From: Ramazzottius varieornatus
Taxonomy: Eukaryota > Tardigrada > Eutardigrada > Parachela > Ramazzottiidae
DNA: 64,000 nt
NCBI GenBank assembly: GCA_001949185.1
Contig: BDGG01000002.1
Span: forward strand, 2,742,467-2,806,466
Direction: 5' to 3'
The position numbers and the translations under genes are program-made. This document shows positions 54,272 through 64,000 of this stretch, piece after piece (within the stretch, counting starts at the first letter, position 1; each line of letters starts with the position of its first letter). Under the pieces are notes generated by a model. It was not told the origin of the DNA, did no database searches, and was given only the letters and a program-made list of their open reading frames with translations.

Positions 54272-54890
54272 TTCAAACTAAGGTTCTAAATTCGTAATTT
54301 CAACCCTTTCCAAATTCCGTTCCATTCTTGGAATTCCGTTCCGTCCCAAACGGCTACCCCTTGGGGTAGCCGTTTGGAATAGGAATTCCTATTTGGAAAA
54401 GCAGCAAAAATCGGAGAAAATTTAGGAATTCCACGAGGGAAACAGTCGAAGATCCAGCAGATCCTGTCCAAAAACTGAACCCGATGCTGGCTCACACATG
54501 CGTACCACTGAGGCTAATTGGTCGTTCAGCTGAACGACCAATAGCATTTTCGATCCGTCGCACTAAAGTATGCGGCGCATTCAATTGTGGGTAAGTCCTT
54601 GATTTTGCCTTGATTTTTCAGATACGACAAGACCGAAAGGTCGGATCGGCCAATCTCCAGCTGGCTTTGTCTTAAAACCAATATTTTTGATGACTTCAGA
54701 TCATGTTTACTGTTTTAGATGGGTATGAAAAAACAACTAAACTGACAAATGGGACTTAGGAATTCCAGATTTTTGCGAGGACCTTCTGGAGAAGGAAATA
54801 GGAATATAGGAATATTAGGATTTCCTTTCCTATGTTCCATTCCAAGGGCGTTCGGCCTGGAATTCACAACCTTAGTTCGAATACAAACTT
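54272..54890. repeat. Inverted-end repeat rich in GGAATTCC words
   Basis: Imperfect inverted ends TTCAAACTAAGGTTCTAAAT and the complement of TTCGAACTAAGGTTGTGAAT. The interior holds GGAATTCC/TTCCAT words and a perfect palindr­omic core at 54346-54377. Non-coding. Confidence 0.4.
54346..54377. repeat. Perfect 15-bp-arm palindrome
   Basis: CCAAACGGCTACCCC, then TT, then GGGGTAGCCGTTTGG. The arms pair without mismatch with a two-base centre. It lies inside the repeat at 54272-54890. Confidence 0.8.
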
Positions 54891-55534
54891 ACGAACGAAA
54901 TCTGCTCCGCAACGACAGCTCGTGCCCGAAAATCCAATGTTAGACCGCCTGATGTTTTTTGACATGAGATAACATGGGGTATCAAGGCGCATGCAAGGGT
55001 TACTAGTAAGCAATGTTATCTTAATCATTGATAGGAAATCGATTTTATGAATTGAAATCGTTTTAATTGTGCGGGTCGGTGTTCGCTTGATTGATCGATC
55101 CATAGTAGGAAATTGAATTTTAATTTTAGTAGTTGAAATCGTCAGCGATAATTGATTTTACTTGCAGTCAGCCGATCACGTTGACTTATCATTAGCACGT
55201 GACTTTTGAAAATTTTATTTGCATAGTCAATCAATACCGTTAGTAAGCTCTGCAAGCATTACGTAATAGCCTCTTACTGTGTCGACGGCAACAAAACAAA
55301 ACAGCTGTCGTTCACTACGTTCGAGTCAGAACAGTGAGATTTCTCCGTGTACGCGAGTGTGTTCGTTGCTCGATCTATCAAGGTCTGTCGTTACACACCT
55401 AGGTACGCTGACTGTTCACTTCTCCGAAGTCAGCTTGGATGCATGTGCGCGATACATTACGGGTGAGGCTGCGCTGCCTGCGCGGTACCGAACCGGAGTA
55501 CTGACTTCCGAAGTTCCGATTCTCAAGTGCGGGT
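54891..55534. other. No gene recognised
   Basis: AT-rich at 54.95-55.2 kb. No gene or clear repeat edge was found. Confidence 0.35.
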
Positions 55535-56336
55535 TTGCGATTTATCGATACATCATCAATATAGCGATATACCGCGATATTTATCGTTTATACTCCGCTC
55601 AGCGAAATTCTGTCCATATCGATATTTCGATATAATATTTTTGTCATATCGAATCACTGATGTCGTGTATTTCGATAAGGTACGATATATTATTTGTCCT
55701 AGCACTTACTGCTGGCAACGATACGGTATACCGATATGGGATCGAAACATCGAATCTTTGCGATAAAATATGCGGCAGATATCGTATCGAGAATATGGAT
55801 ATGAAACTCGTGTCGAATAATGCAACAAAATATTCGGCAATATCGTATCGCGCCATATCGATATATTTTCGATATATCGGTATTTTGCTGAATGGCAAAC
55901 TCGCCAGTGACATCTCGTTCACGAAAGACTATGGTTGGTTCCAAAACTTTATCTCGGCCACGGTGTACCGAGCACACTCCACCCATTCGGTTCTGGTACT
56001 AATTCTGTCCAGATTTCCATGCGTTTAAAGTCTCGGTATAGTCATGTCTTTGCTGCATCCGACGCTTTCGATCTTACTGATACTTTACGTGGAAATCGGC
56101 TTTTTGAGTTTTTGGGCTTGGACCAGTAAAATTCCGAAAAACTAAAATTCCAGAAATATCTATATATCGCTGCGATATGATACGATATATCGAAAATACG
56201 TTAACGGAAACTTATCGTATCGAAATATCGATGTCGAATGAATATCGAAGACCGCGATAAAGTATCCGCCGATATTGTATCGAGAAATATCGTATCGAAT
56301 TTTATCGTGTTTTTGCCAGCACTACCAGCACTAGCT
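55535..56336 (-). repeat. CGATAT-rich TIR repeat, copy B
   Basis: Reverse-oriented relative of 2751-3373. Shared words include GGCGAGTTTGCCATTCAGC, CGATATGGCGCGATACGATA and a non-repetitive middle (TACCGAGCACACTCCACCCA here, its complement there). The right end is GCCAGCACTACCAGCACTAG, a doubled TAGTGCTGG terminus. The left 180 bp (55535-55710) appear to be a second, truncated unit. Confidence 0.6.
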
Positions 56337-56368
56337 AAGTAATACGTGACAGCTGAGAAGAGCTCGAT

Positions 56369-58720
56369 ATCAGGCTGAGATGCCCAAGGGGACTCTGAAT
56401 CGCAAACTCATCAGAGGAAGTTCGAGCTCTAGACGGCACGATCCTTTTCTCAGGATGATGCTCCGATTTTCTTCTGATTCTTCTGATTTTATTATGTTTT
56501 GTTGAGTCATGGCTCTGTGTCCGATCAATCAAATTCGTACGAATCAACTGGCGAAAACAGCTGGTCGATCAAAAAAGAATTGATTACTCTCAGGACCCTG
56601 CCGGTCAGACAATGGTACGACCGACAGGGTATGACGTTACCCGTGCTGCTCGCTGCACGATCGGCAGCCACGCGGCTGCGTAACAAGGTAGGAAAGCAGA
56701 GGATCGTAAAATGGTAAAATCGCCAGGGTGGATTGGTAGGTTGGTTGATCACTAGTGATTGACCATTGGTCTTTCTAGATTGAGCACCAGGGTCCGGTCA
56801 TTGGTTTTGCTATGTTTCACCACCGATACTAGCCATTGGCATTGATAAGTTGACCGCCCAATCGCAGCTGGTTTATTAGCCCGTCCTTTCTGTCTATTGG
56901 TCAGTGGGCGTGGTAACCAGTCTGGGCGGAGTCCACCGTGTACCGGAGTTGATTATTTGACTGAAAGACGCTTCTTACTGCGTCAGATGTGAACGAACCT
57001 TGGTTCCCTTCCTTTGATCTTTCCGCCATAGGCTCAGGCTTGTCATAAAGCACTGGGCCGCAGGTCCCAAAGTACGCTGTAACTGTGCTGCGCACATTAC
57101 AAGGGCGCTGTACGCTGCGCTGTGCTGCACAACTTTCATGCCCAGTGGCTAAGTAGCTGTGCTGCAGATGCGCGTTGACCTGGTGCAACTCCGCGGAACA
57201 CCGATGTATTAATGTGGTTTGTAATTCAGTCAGCGAAATCGGTAGTCAACCTGGAGAACGTTGCCCTAAAGTACGGCAAAGCTGAGACGGCTGACGTTCG
57301 AACGCCCAAAGACTGTAATTTTTGTCAGGTTTCGGTAGGTGCATCCGCGCGGTAGTCTATGCCTTTCTGCTGTATGCTGTGCTGTGCCGCACACATTTCG
57401 TCGATTTCCGTACTGGAGCTGTGCTGCAGCGCAGCACAGCTACAGTACAATGCAGCGCGTGCGGCCAGATTCCGTGCTCTAGCTTGCCGTAGTTTCCCCA
57501 ATTTAAAGGCTTAAATTCCTCCGGAGAGTCCACATCGTGCTTCATCAGTCATTGCGAGAGCTCCATGTGTGGGGGGGGTGATGTGGTCTTGCTGTCAGAG
57601 AATGTTTTTCATTACTTTTGCATCACGAGAAAGTGTGGTTCAGCGAAGTGATGGATGTCTCTGCCTGAAGGAGTGATATGTTACCTCATAAAGTCGAGAA
57701 ATTAATCGAAAGTGGTGGTTAGATTTCTGGGTCAGTAAAACTTTTTCTTGCGGGTGGTTCCGGAAGGTGATTTGCTTTGATCGCTTCGGTCATCTCAATC
57801 ATTCGGGCTGATACGATGTTTTGTGTCGTTGTTTTTCGAACAAAATTCGATGCCGTGTTTGATCTTATTTATGATTTTATTTTTCGTGAACCGAAAACCC
57901 TACAGTCGACATATTGCTTCAGTGCGAAGAAAACATTCAACGCTAGAGGCGAAGGAAGCAATTATGACGCAGCAGAGGTGAAAGATAGCGATTAACCTGA
58001 ACTTCGACAGATATGTCGGCGTGACGTAACGCTATCCGAGTTGGGGCGCCAGAACAGGTACATACCGGAAATACAACAGACCAAACTTTAGGCGTGATTA
58101 TATTCGCGAAGACACAACGTCGCGTCACATCAATCCTTGACCGGATAGATAAGAACGGAATTCACAAAAATGGAATAAAAACGGTAAACAAAAGACCGAC
58201 AAAGATGGGACGAAAGATGAACTGTCGCCAATGCCATGAAAGTACGGCTCCATGCCTGAATCATAACTTCCGGTTTACTTTTCCCGCGAGTCTGAAATTA
58301 AGAAATTGAATGCAATTTCCTTGAAATTTATAACGAAATACCCAAGAAATCATTCTGGTTCATCAGCAATATGACAAGGAGTCAGGCGTTCATGCATGTA
58401 CAAATTTTGCTGTAATTTCAAAACGCACTTTACGTTTCTCACCTGTCTAACCCGGTACATTATCCCGGTTAATCGTCTTGGAATAACAGGTAGTCCAGCT
58501 TGACTGAAGGTCTGCAGAAATTTCGTCAATGCAGCGAAATGCTTAGGTGATAGCTCCCCAACCGGAACACCTCCAAGCGCAAAGGCTCAGGCTTGCCATA
58601 GTCTCCCAAATTTCAGGGCTTTAAAATGCCTGAACAGCTTTCTGCGATGACTCAAACGGCCTATGATTCATTCTAAAGCTCCGCTGGAAGGCCAGCCTTT
58701 TGGGCGGAGCTCTCGCAAAA
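56369..58720 (+). repeat. Composite dispersed repeat, copy 2, with R1 inserted
   Basis: Blocks of 4226-5140 recur at 56369-57035 and 58565-58720, in the same order. The gap holds R1 copy 2 (57048-57482, inverted relative to 1481-1930). Directly after R1 the sequence GCTTGCCGTAGTTTCCCCAA resumes the host-repeat motif (GCTTGCCATAGTTTGTCCCA), which marks R1 as an insertion. From 57.5 to 58.56 kb nothing further is recognised. Confidence 0.55.
57048..57482 (-). repeat. Repeat R1, copy 2
   Basis: Inverse of 1481-1930, with ends AGCACTGGGCCGCAGG and GTGCGGCCAGATTCCGTGCT. Inner blocks such as AGCTGAGACGGCTGACGTTC and ACCGATTTCGCTGACTGAAT (complement) are shared. Confidence 0.6.
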
Positions 58721-58864
58721 AGTAGAAAAATCATCCGTCCACCGCTACTCGTCAGTGCTTATGCCATAAACATAAGTTACACAACACAAGCCAAAAACTT
58801 CTTCAGCTTCTTGCTGGTTTTATTTGTTGTTCTTCTGTACCGTGCTAAAAACCGTGTATATAAA

Positions 58865-60600
58865 ATGTCTGCAAGACTAGGTGGCTTAGTGTCGTACGAT
58901 GACAGCGATGAAGAGGATGAGCAGCAGAAAGCGCCACCGATGCGGCCACCGCCAACCATCCCACCAAAACCACCTCTTCGCGTGGACACCTCCAAGCCAC
59001 CACCAGGCTACAATCGTCCTTCCGTACCTCTTTTCCCTGGAGTGAGCAGGGAGCCGAATGCACCGCCAGCAGGAATAACGTCCAGCTATTCCGACCTGGT
59101 GGAGCGTGATGATCGAGGACGTATTCGTGTGGCTGCACCTCGTTTAGATGATCGCGATGACGACGATGAAGATGACCGTAAATCCAAGTTTAAGAAGCCC
59201 AAAACAATGCAGCTGATTTCGACCGGAGGGTCGGGTCTCATGGCCATCCTTCCCAAACCGGAAGGTTCGAAAAAGAAAGAGGAGAAAGCAACCGAGGTAA
59301 GTAAAATCGGCAACAACAAGTTTGTGTGCATGTTGATGTCGCAAGTTTATGAAGTTCATGAAGCATTACAGTATGCTTTTCAGTACGACAGTTTGTTCCA
59401 GTCCAAGAAGAGATCAGAAGTTTCTTCATCACCCACCGTTATCGTACCTGAAGTTTCAGCCATCCGTTTTCAAGCCGAGCAGAAGAAAGCAGCCATGCTG
59501 GAGAAATACAAGAAGAAGAAGCCAGAAGAAATACAACCGGAAGTGCCCGAAGATCCGCATTACTTTCACCGACGGCACTATCCTCCAGCGGGAGCTGACT
59601 ACCTCGGGCTGAATGCAGGCTTCATGCCGGACTACCATTACCCTGCCCATTCCTCCGGCCATCCAGGTGAACAAGCAGGGGCGGACGATGAAGAAGTCGA
59701 ATGGGAAGTCGACGAGAGTGCCTACAACGACTCGGAACCGTCGTCGATGGGATACGCGCATCCTCCTCGCTTTGATAGTGGTCAACTAGACCCTAGTCAA
59801 GCAGAGATTCCAGGTCCAGCGTATGGTCTACAACCCGGAGCAGTATGGACTGCAAACTATAAATACGACGACGTCCAGCAAATTCTAGGTGAGGAAAGTG
59901 GAAATGGTCCAATCAGCCGTTACCAACGGTCGATATGACCATGACGTCACTAGTCCCGCTGTTAGAACGGACACGTTGCTGGGGTTGATTTCCATATCGC
60001 ACTGACGTCATGCGCTGCTGCTTATGTTTGGATTTATTCCGTAATAGTTTGCTGATCAGGGGCGGTTCCCGGGTGTCTTTTCCTGAAGTGCAGATCTGTC
60101 AGTGACAGATCGATGAGGCTACTGGACGTTGTCCAGTCACCAGTGCGCCAAATTTCCTTTTTCAGAATTAAACTGTTTATTGATTTATCGTGATTTTACA
60201 GTGCTTATTTTTCGTTCTTGCAGAGCGACCACAGTTTCCACCTGCCGGAAACCCTCGTACCTTCAAGACGAACGATCAAGTGCACAACCTGATAGCACGG
60301 CATGAGGGTGTGGAGTTTCAGCAGTATCTGAACGCGGGTAACGCAGTCAATATTGTGGATTTCCGGGCGGATGAGCACATCGGAAATGCTCGAGCCAACG
60401 TGATGCGTTCCCTGACAGACCAGAGCGCCACTCCGTCCCGACCCGTCCAAGTCAAGGGCAAGGTTAATAAACTAGCTCGCGCAAAGGGCCAGATTACCTA
60501 CTTGGCTGCACAAGCGGTAGCAAGAGAGACTGAACTCCAGAATGAGTGGGCCAAGGGAAGACAGACTAGACAGATGGCGGCTAGAAAATATGGATTTTGA
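58865..60600 (+). CDS. PRCC: PRCC (proline-rich mitotic checkpoint factor) homologue
   Basis: Three exons in phase: 58865-59296, 59402-59888, 60224-60600 (431 codons plus stop; human PRCC has about 490 residues). PRCC is a nuclear protein linked to pre-mRNA splicing factors and to the MAD2B checkpoint. The N-terminus MSARLGGLVSYDDSDEEDE is followed by a Pro-rich tract and an acidic DDRDDDDEDD stretch. The last exon holds the diagnostic C-terminus: KGQITYLAAQAVARETELQN, then a basic run ending ARKYGF, as in animal PRCC proteins. The ATG at 58865 was chosen because the acidic N-terminal motif starts there; the frame is open further upstream without homology. Intron 1 (105 nt) is in frame and has no stop, so retention would still be translatable. 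Confidence 0.9.
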
Positions 60601-62316
60601 GGAAGACGAAATGTGAATGCTTTTCCCACTCTTATATTTGTCGTTTTTACCGCTCTGTTTGTCCTTCGCGTTAGCAGAATGAATCTGGAAGCATAAGTTT
60701 CCGTTTGATAGCCGGCTTGTCGACTACAGCATCGAGAGCTCTTTGGACTAACATGAATATATTCGCCACATAGAAAACTTCATCCGTTTCGGGCATCCTT
60801 CCAGTAAAACACGGTACTTTCGGAAGCAATGTCGGTTCAACCTACTGTAGCCTGGATTTTTATGAGTTCAGTTTGAACAGAAATGGTGAAAGCCCGACAC
60901 TGCTGCCATTTTGCTAGGGCTAATGCCCATTGCAAGCTAGGCTTTGTCCCGTACGAGGTAATACTTTCTAGGAAGTGCGTACTAAGCTGTGCTAACTGGT
61001 GAATCCAGTTGACAACTCTCGTCATCCTCCACGTACTTGGAAAACACTCCCTCGAGCCTATCCAATTCAATAGAGTAGAAGAGCAGTTGAGCTGCAGCAA
61101 CTTTTTGCCTCACTGATGGCATATAGAAAGCTTAACAGCCATCAGTTTTCATCACGAACAGCTGAACGTAGACAAGGCCGCGTCACGTAGACACATCTTT
61201 GGCGAATTACCAAGGTCTGCCGTCGGGTCGTCAGATTGACGGGCAAAACGATGTCAGTTATGCTGATTAAACCGCCTAAATAGCTCCATAATCGCTCAGT
61301 CTTTCCTTCCCAATCCTCGCTCCCATTCCAACGTGCATAGTTATGGTCCAGAATACTGCTTACATCCGTCCATTAAACCCACTACAAAAGCTCCATAACC
61401 ACAATTCACCATACAATATTTTCTTCCTCTTTTCCCTTACCCGGAAATTGACACTTCGTCAATTTCCAGTAATCACCATTCTCCAGTATGATTTCGAGTA
61501 CAAATTATAGAAAACTCGGATCTAAAATTAAGGAATCTTCCTTAGCAGAGCCGCCCGGTGCAATATTCCATCTTCTTTTTCAAGTTGTCGTGTAAGTATA
61601 CTAAGGTTTAAGGGCAAATTTCTCGGGTTACCAATGTAGTGATTTACTAACTCGCCATCTATTACATACTCCGTCACTTTATGTAAAGCAGAGCAGACAG
61701 CCACAATTGCCATACACAATTCAACGCACTAACACCCACACAACCGCAGCTCTCGTCATGTTGCCATGAAGAACAGCAGCTCCAGCGAGAACTTTGTACA
61801 ACTAGCCGATAAACGTTGCTATAACTCTTATACTTACACACCAGCCCACACTGACGGATCGTTAACGGGCTTAAGCTTTGGAAAAAGACAAGTCGAGTTG
61901 AAGGATGCGGTGTGACCGGGACGAACTACAGTGCAACAGAGGAGGCATAATTAAAGAAGATGAGCAGTAGGAACCAGCTCCTGTCGGCATTCCTGGGCCA
62001 TTAACGCCCGCTGTCGAGAGCCTCCACGACGCGTTAACGTTAATGACTATCGATTTTCCACATGAAGCACTTTGCTGGATTGAAAAGAACGAAGGTCCCC
62101 GCGCTCTCCAAGCTTAGCTTACTGACTCCTGCTCTCCACCGCGGTGGGAAAGCTCCTCAGTAGCTTCCTCGAGCTCTCATTTCACGTGTTGCCATCCGTA
62201 CGCCGCTCCATTCATTCTCCGGTTTCCTCTTCCCAATTATTCTCACGGATCAATGCCTGCAATCTGACACTGCAAAAGGCTTTCAACTGACTGACTTTTT
62301 CCCTCTTCTTTGCGCA
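60601..62316. other. Intergenic, no gene recognised
   Basis: After the PRCC stop there is probable 3' untranslated sequence. From 60.8 to 62.3 kb only short frames without domains are seen on either strand. Confidence 0.4.
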
Positions 62317-64000
62317 ATGACTTCGAAAGAAACACCTTTGAGTGCTCGAAGTGCGCTTTTGGCCAGGAACCAGTCCGATGTTCGGTCGAAGATCGAAGCC
62401 ATCCAGACCGACTGCGGGGTTTTACAAGCGCGCAATGCATTCCTGGAGAAAGAAGTAGCCACTTTGAGACTTGCCGACGAGAAGAGAGCTGCAATGCTGG
62501 TGGAAGTCTTGAAGCATGTTGACGTCATTGAAAAAGCACTGCATTCCTTGAATCCGTCGGAGCAGCCATTGATCAACCAAGAGAACCACCTCGAGTACGT
62601 TACGTCGGCGAGGAAGAGCTCAAAGTTCTACCCGTTTGTCAGAAACTCAAAATTCAATACACACCACGCTTCACCAGAGCCGGAGAGTCCGGTCTTCCGC
62701 AATAAGAACCGGAAGTTTTCCTTGCAGCATCCAAACCAGCTAGTCCGAGATGGGAACTTTGTCATGCCGATGACTATTCCAGAATGGAAAGAAAGGTAAG
62801 CTTTTAGTCTGTTCTACTCGTGCGTATGGTCCCACGTTCATGTTGTCTTGAGTATTCGTAATTGGCAATTGCAAGCGTCTACGCCCGGCGTTTGGCCGCA
62901 TACTCTTATAAGAAGCTGCTCCAAAACACGTCTCTGGGCTGGCCACCCATTTTGAAGATCTTATGGCAATGGAGAATTCCAGTTGAGGCTTTTAGATTAT
63001 CGCTGAATCGACAACTAAATCAGAATTCAGTGTTATCAGAGGAAAAATATCGTAGAAAGTTAATATCGAGATTTGTCGGATTCTAATCCACTGTCAGTCT
63101 CAATTCGGCAATGGTTGAATATGGATAGATCTGACAAGGGGATGACGGCAACCGTTGAATCCCGATGCTGAAACCGATACTGCAGGAAGATAGGAGTTTC
63201 CTACAGTTTAAGCTATATAGACCTAGTCAGAAGAAAAATCCTGGAAGCTACTGCGGGATCCGGAAGTTACGGCTCCCAGACGCTGCAGTGACGTAAAGAT
63301 NNNNNNNNNNNNNNNNNNNNNNNNNNNNNNNNNNNNNNNNNNNNNNNNNNCATGAAGCGGTGCTAACGGATTTTGGTAGACCGCTCTGTCCCACGATGTC
63401 AGACAGCTGATGGGCTGATGAATTTATGCTCAATCAAAAAGCTCAATCAAGGATCTTTACGTCATTGCAGCGTCTGGGAGCCATAACTTCCGGATCCCGC
63501 AGTAGCTTCTAGGATTTTCCTTCTGACTAGGTCGATAGCTCAAACTGTAGGAAACTCTCTTCTATCTTCCTGCAGTATCGGTTTCAGCACCGGGATTTAA
63601 CGGTTGCCGTTATCCCTTTGTGAGGATCTGAAGAAATGTGTAGACTGATGGGACCACAGGACGTCCTCACACCAAATGAAACCTTTGATTTTTGACGTTG
63701 AATTTTCTCTCTTTTAGCGTGCACCAGGCGAATTCGGAAAGTGCGGTACATGTGCGGACCTTCGCAGATGGCGCCAGCAGCAAAGATCAACTCCTCGCCA
63801 ACGCTGCTCACTCGATAAAGGAAGTGCGCCGAGTGCTGTCGGATAAAGACTATCGTAAACCCCGCACCAACTCAGCCCCTCACACACCCAGCCGACCTAC
63901 CAAAAGGGGCTCAGTCCTCGAACAAAACTACGTCGATCTCGCGCCTTCGACATCAGAACCAGCGGAGCGGCATAACGAAACCAAGAAATCTGGAAAGACA
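62317..64000 (+). CDS. Coiled-coil protein of unknown family, 3' end outside window
   Basis: Exon 1 62317-62795 starts at ATG and ends AAAG/GTAAGC in phase 2. Exon 2 starts at 63718 after CTTTTAG and stays open to the window end. Residues 1-80 form a coiled coil (SDVRSKIEAIQTDC, LEKEVATLRLADEKRAAMLV, VLKHVDVIEKAL). A Ser/Pro/Asn-rich region follows with HHASPEPESPVF and KNRKFSLQHPNQL. Exon 2 continues with SAVHVRTFADGASSKDQLLA and Pro/Ser-rich sequence. No enzymatic motif is visible; a cytoskeletal or adaptor role would be a guess. The 922-bp intron contains a foldback element and an assembly gap. Confidence 0.65.
63131..63625. mobile_element. Foldback element with assembly gap, in an intron
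   Basis: The left arm, about 63131-63300 (CTGACAAGGGGATGACGGCA onward), is repeated in inverse at about 63452-63625. Arms are about 165 bp with several mismatches, including CTCCCAGACGCTGCAGTGAC and its inverse. The loop holds the 50-N gap and about 100 bp. It lies wholly in intron 1 of the coiled-coil gene. Confidence 0.7.
63301..63350. other. Assembly gap (50 N)
   Basis: Fixed-length gap next to the inner end of the left arm of the foldback element. Confidence 0.95.

Overview
The window is animal (protostome-like) genomic DNA. It has short introns with GT-AG borders, dense small transposons, three 50-N assembly gaps, and gene families such as ciliary-type opsin, 7-transmembrane gustatory-receptor-like proteins, natriuretic-peptide-receptor-like proteins, Pin1 and PRCC. 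The compact introns and this gene mix would suit an ecdysozoan such as a tardigrade. That placement is inference; no marker in the window proves the species.

Layout. 1-10 kb is gene-poor: a decayed coding remnant plus several terminal-inverted-repeat (TIR) elements. 10.0-14.5 kb (+) is an opsin gene with MITEs in its large intron. 16.1-19.9 kb (+) is an 8-exon, 908-aa, Ser/Thr-rich type I membrane protein of unknown family. 20.3-45 kb is a receptor cluster: NPR-like gene A (-, 20.3-23.2 kb), gustatory-receptor-like GR1 (+, 24.6-26.1 kb), NPR-like gene B (-, 28.0-31.3 kb), GR2 (+, 34.2-35.8 kb), a decayed NPR-like fragment C (-, 37.2-37.9 kb), a GR pseudogene GR3 (-, 40.7-41.7 kb) and GR4 (-, 42.0-44.4 kb). 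44.7-46.5 kb (-) holds a coiled-coil protein and Pin1. 47-53.7 kb (-) holds two decayed LINE retrotransposons head to tail. 54-58.8 kb is repeats. 58.9-60.6 kb (+) is PRCC, and 62.3 kb to the end (+) is the 5' part of an unrecognised coiled-coil gene.

The main result is the receptor cluster. Genes A and B are complete reading frames (517 and 508 codons by my splicing). Each has an ANF-type ligand-binding ectodomain, one transmembrane segment and a cytoplasmic tail of only about 20-30 residues, with no kinase-homology or cyclase domain. They therefore resemble the NPR-C clearance-receptor architecture. Each is divergently paired (head to head) with an intact GR gene: A with GR1, B with GR2. 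A and B share internal exons of exactly 42, 25, 44 and 39 nt in the same order and phase. The four GR copies share a three-exon plan, so the locus looks like a duplicated receptor unit.

Mobile DNA is the second theme. A TIR family starting TA-CACGCACGACGAG occurs at least nine times, and one long copy carries the start of a pipsqueak/pogo-type helix-turn-helix protein. One copy fills GR4 intron 2 and abuts its splice donor. Two hAT-like MITEs have near-perfect 8-bp target duplications. Two long palindromes have assembly gaps at their centres. Exon joins below were made by eye from splice motifs and reading phase; no expression data were used.
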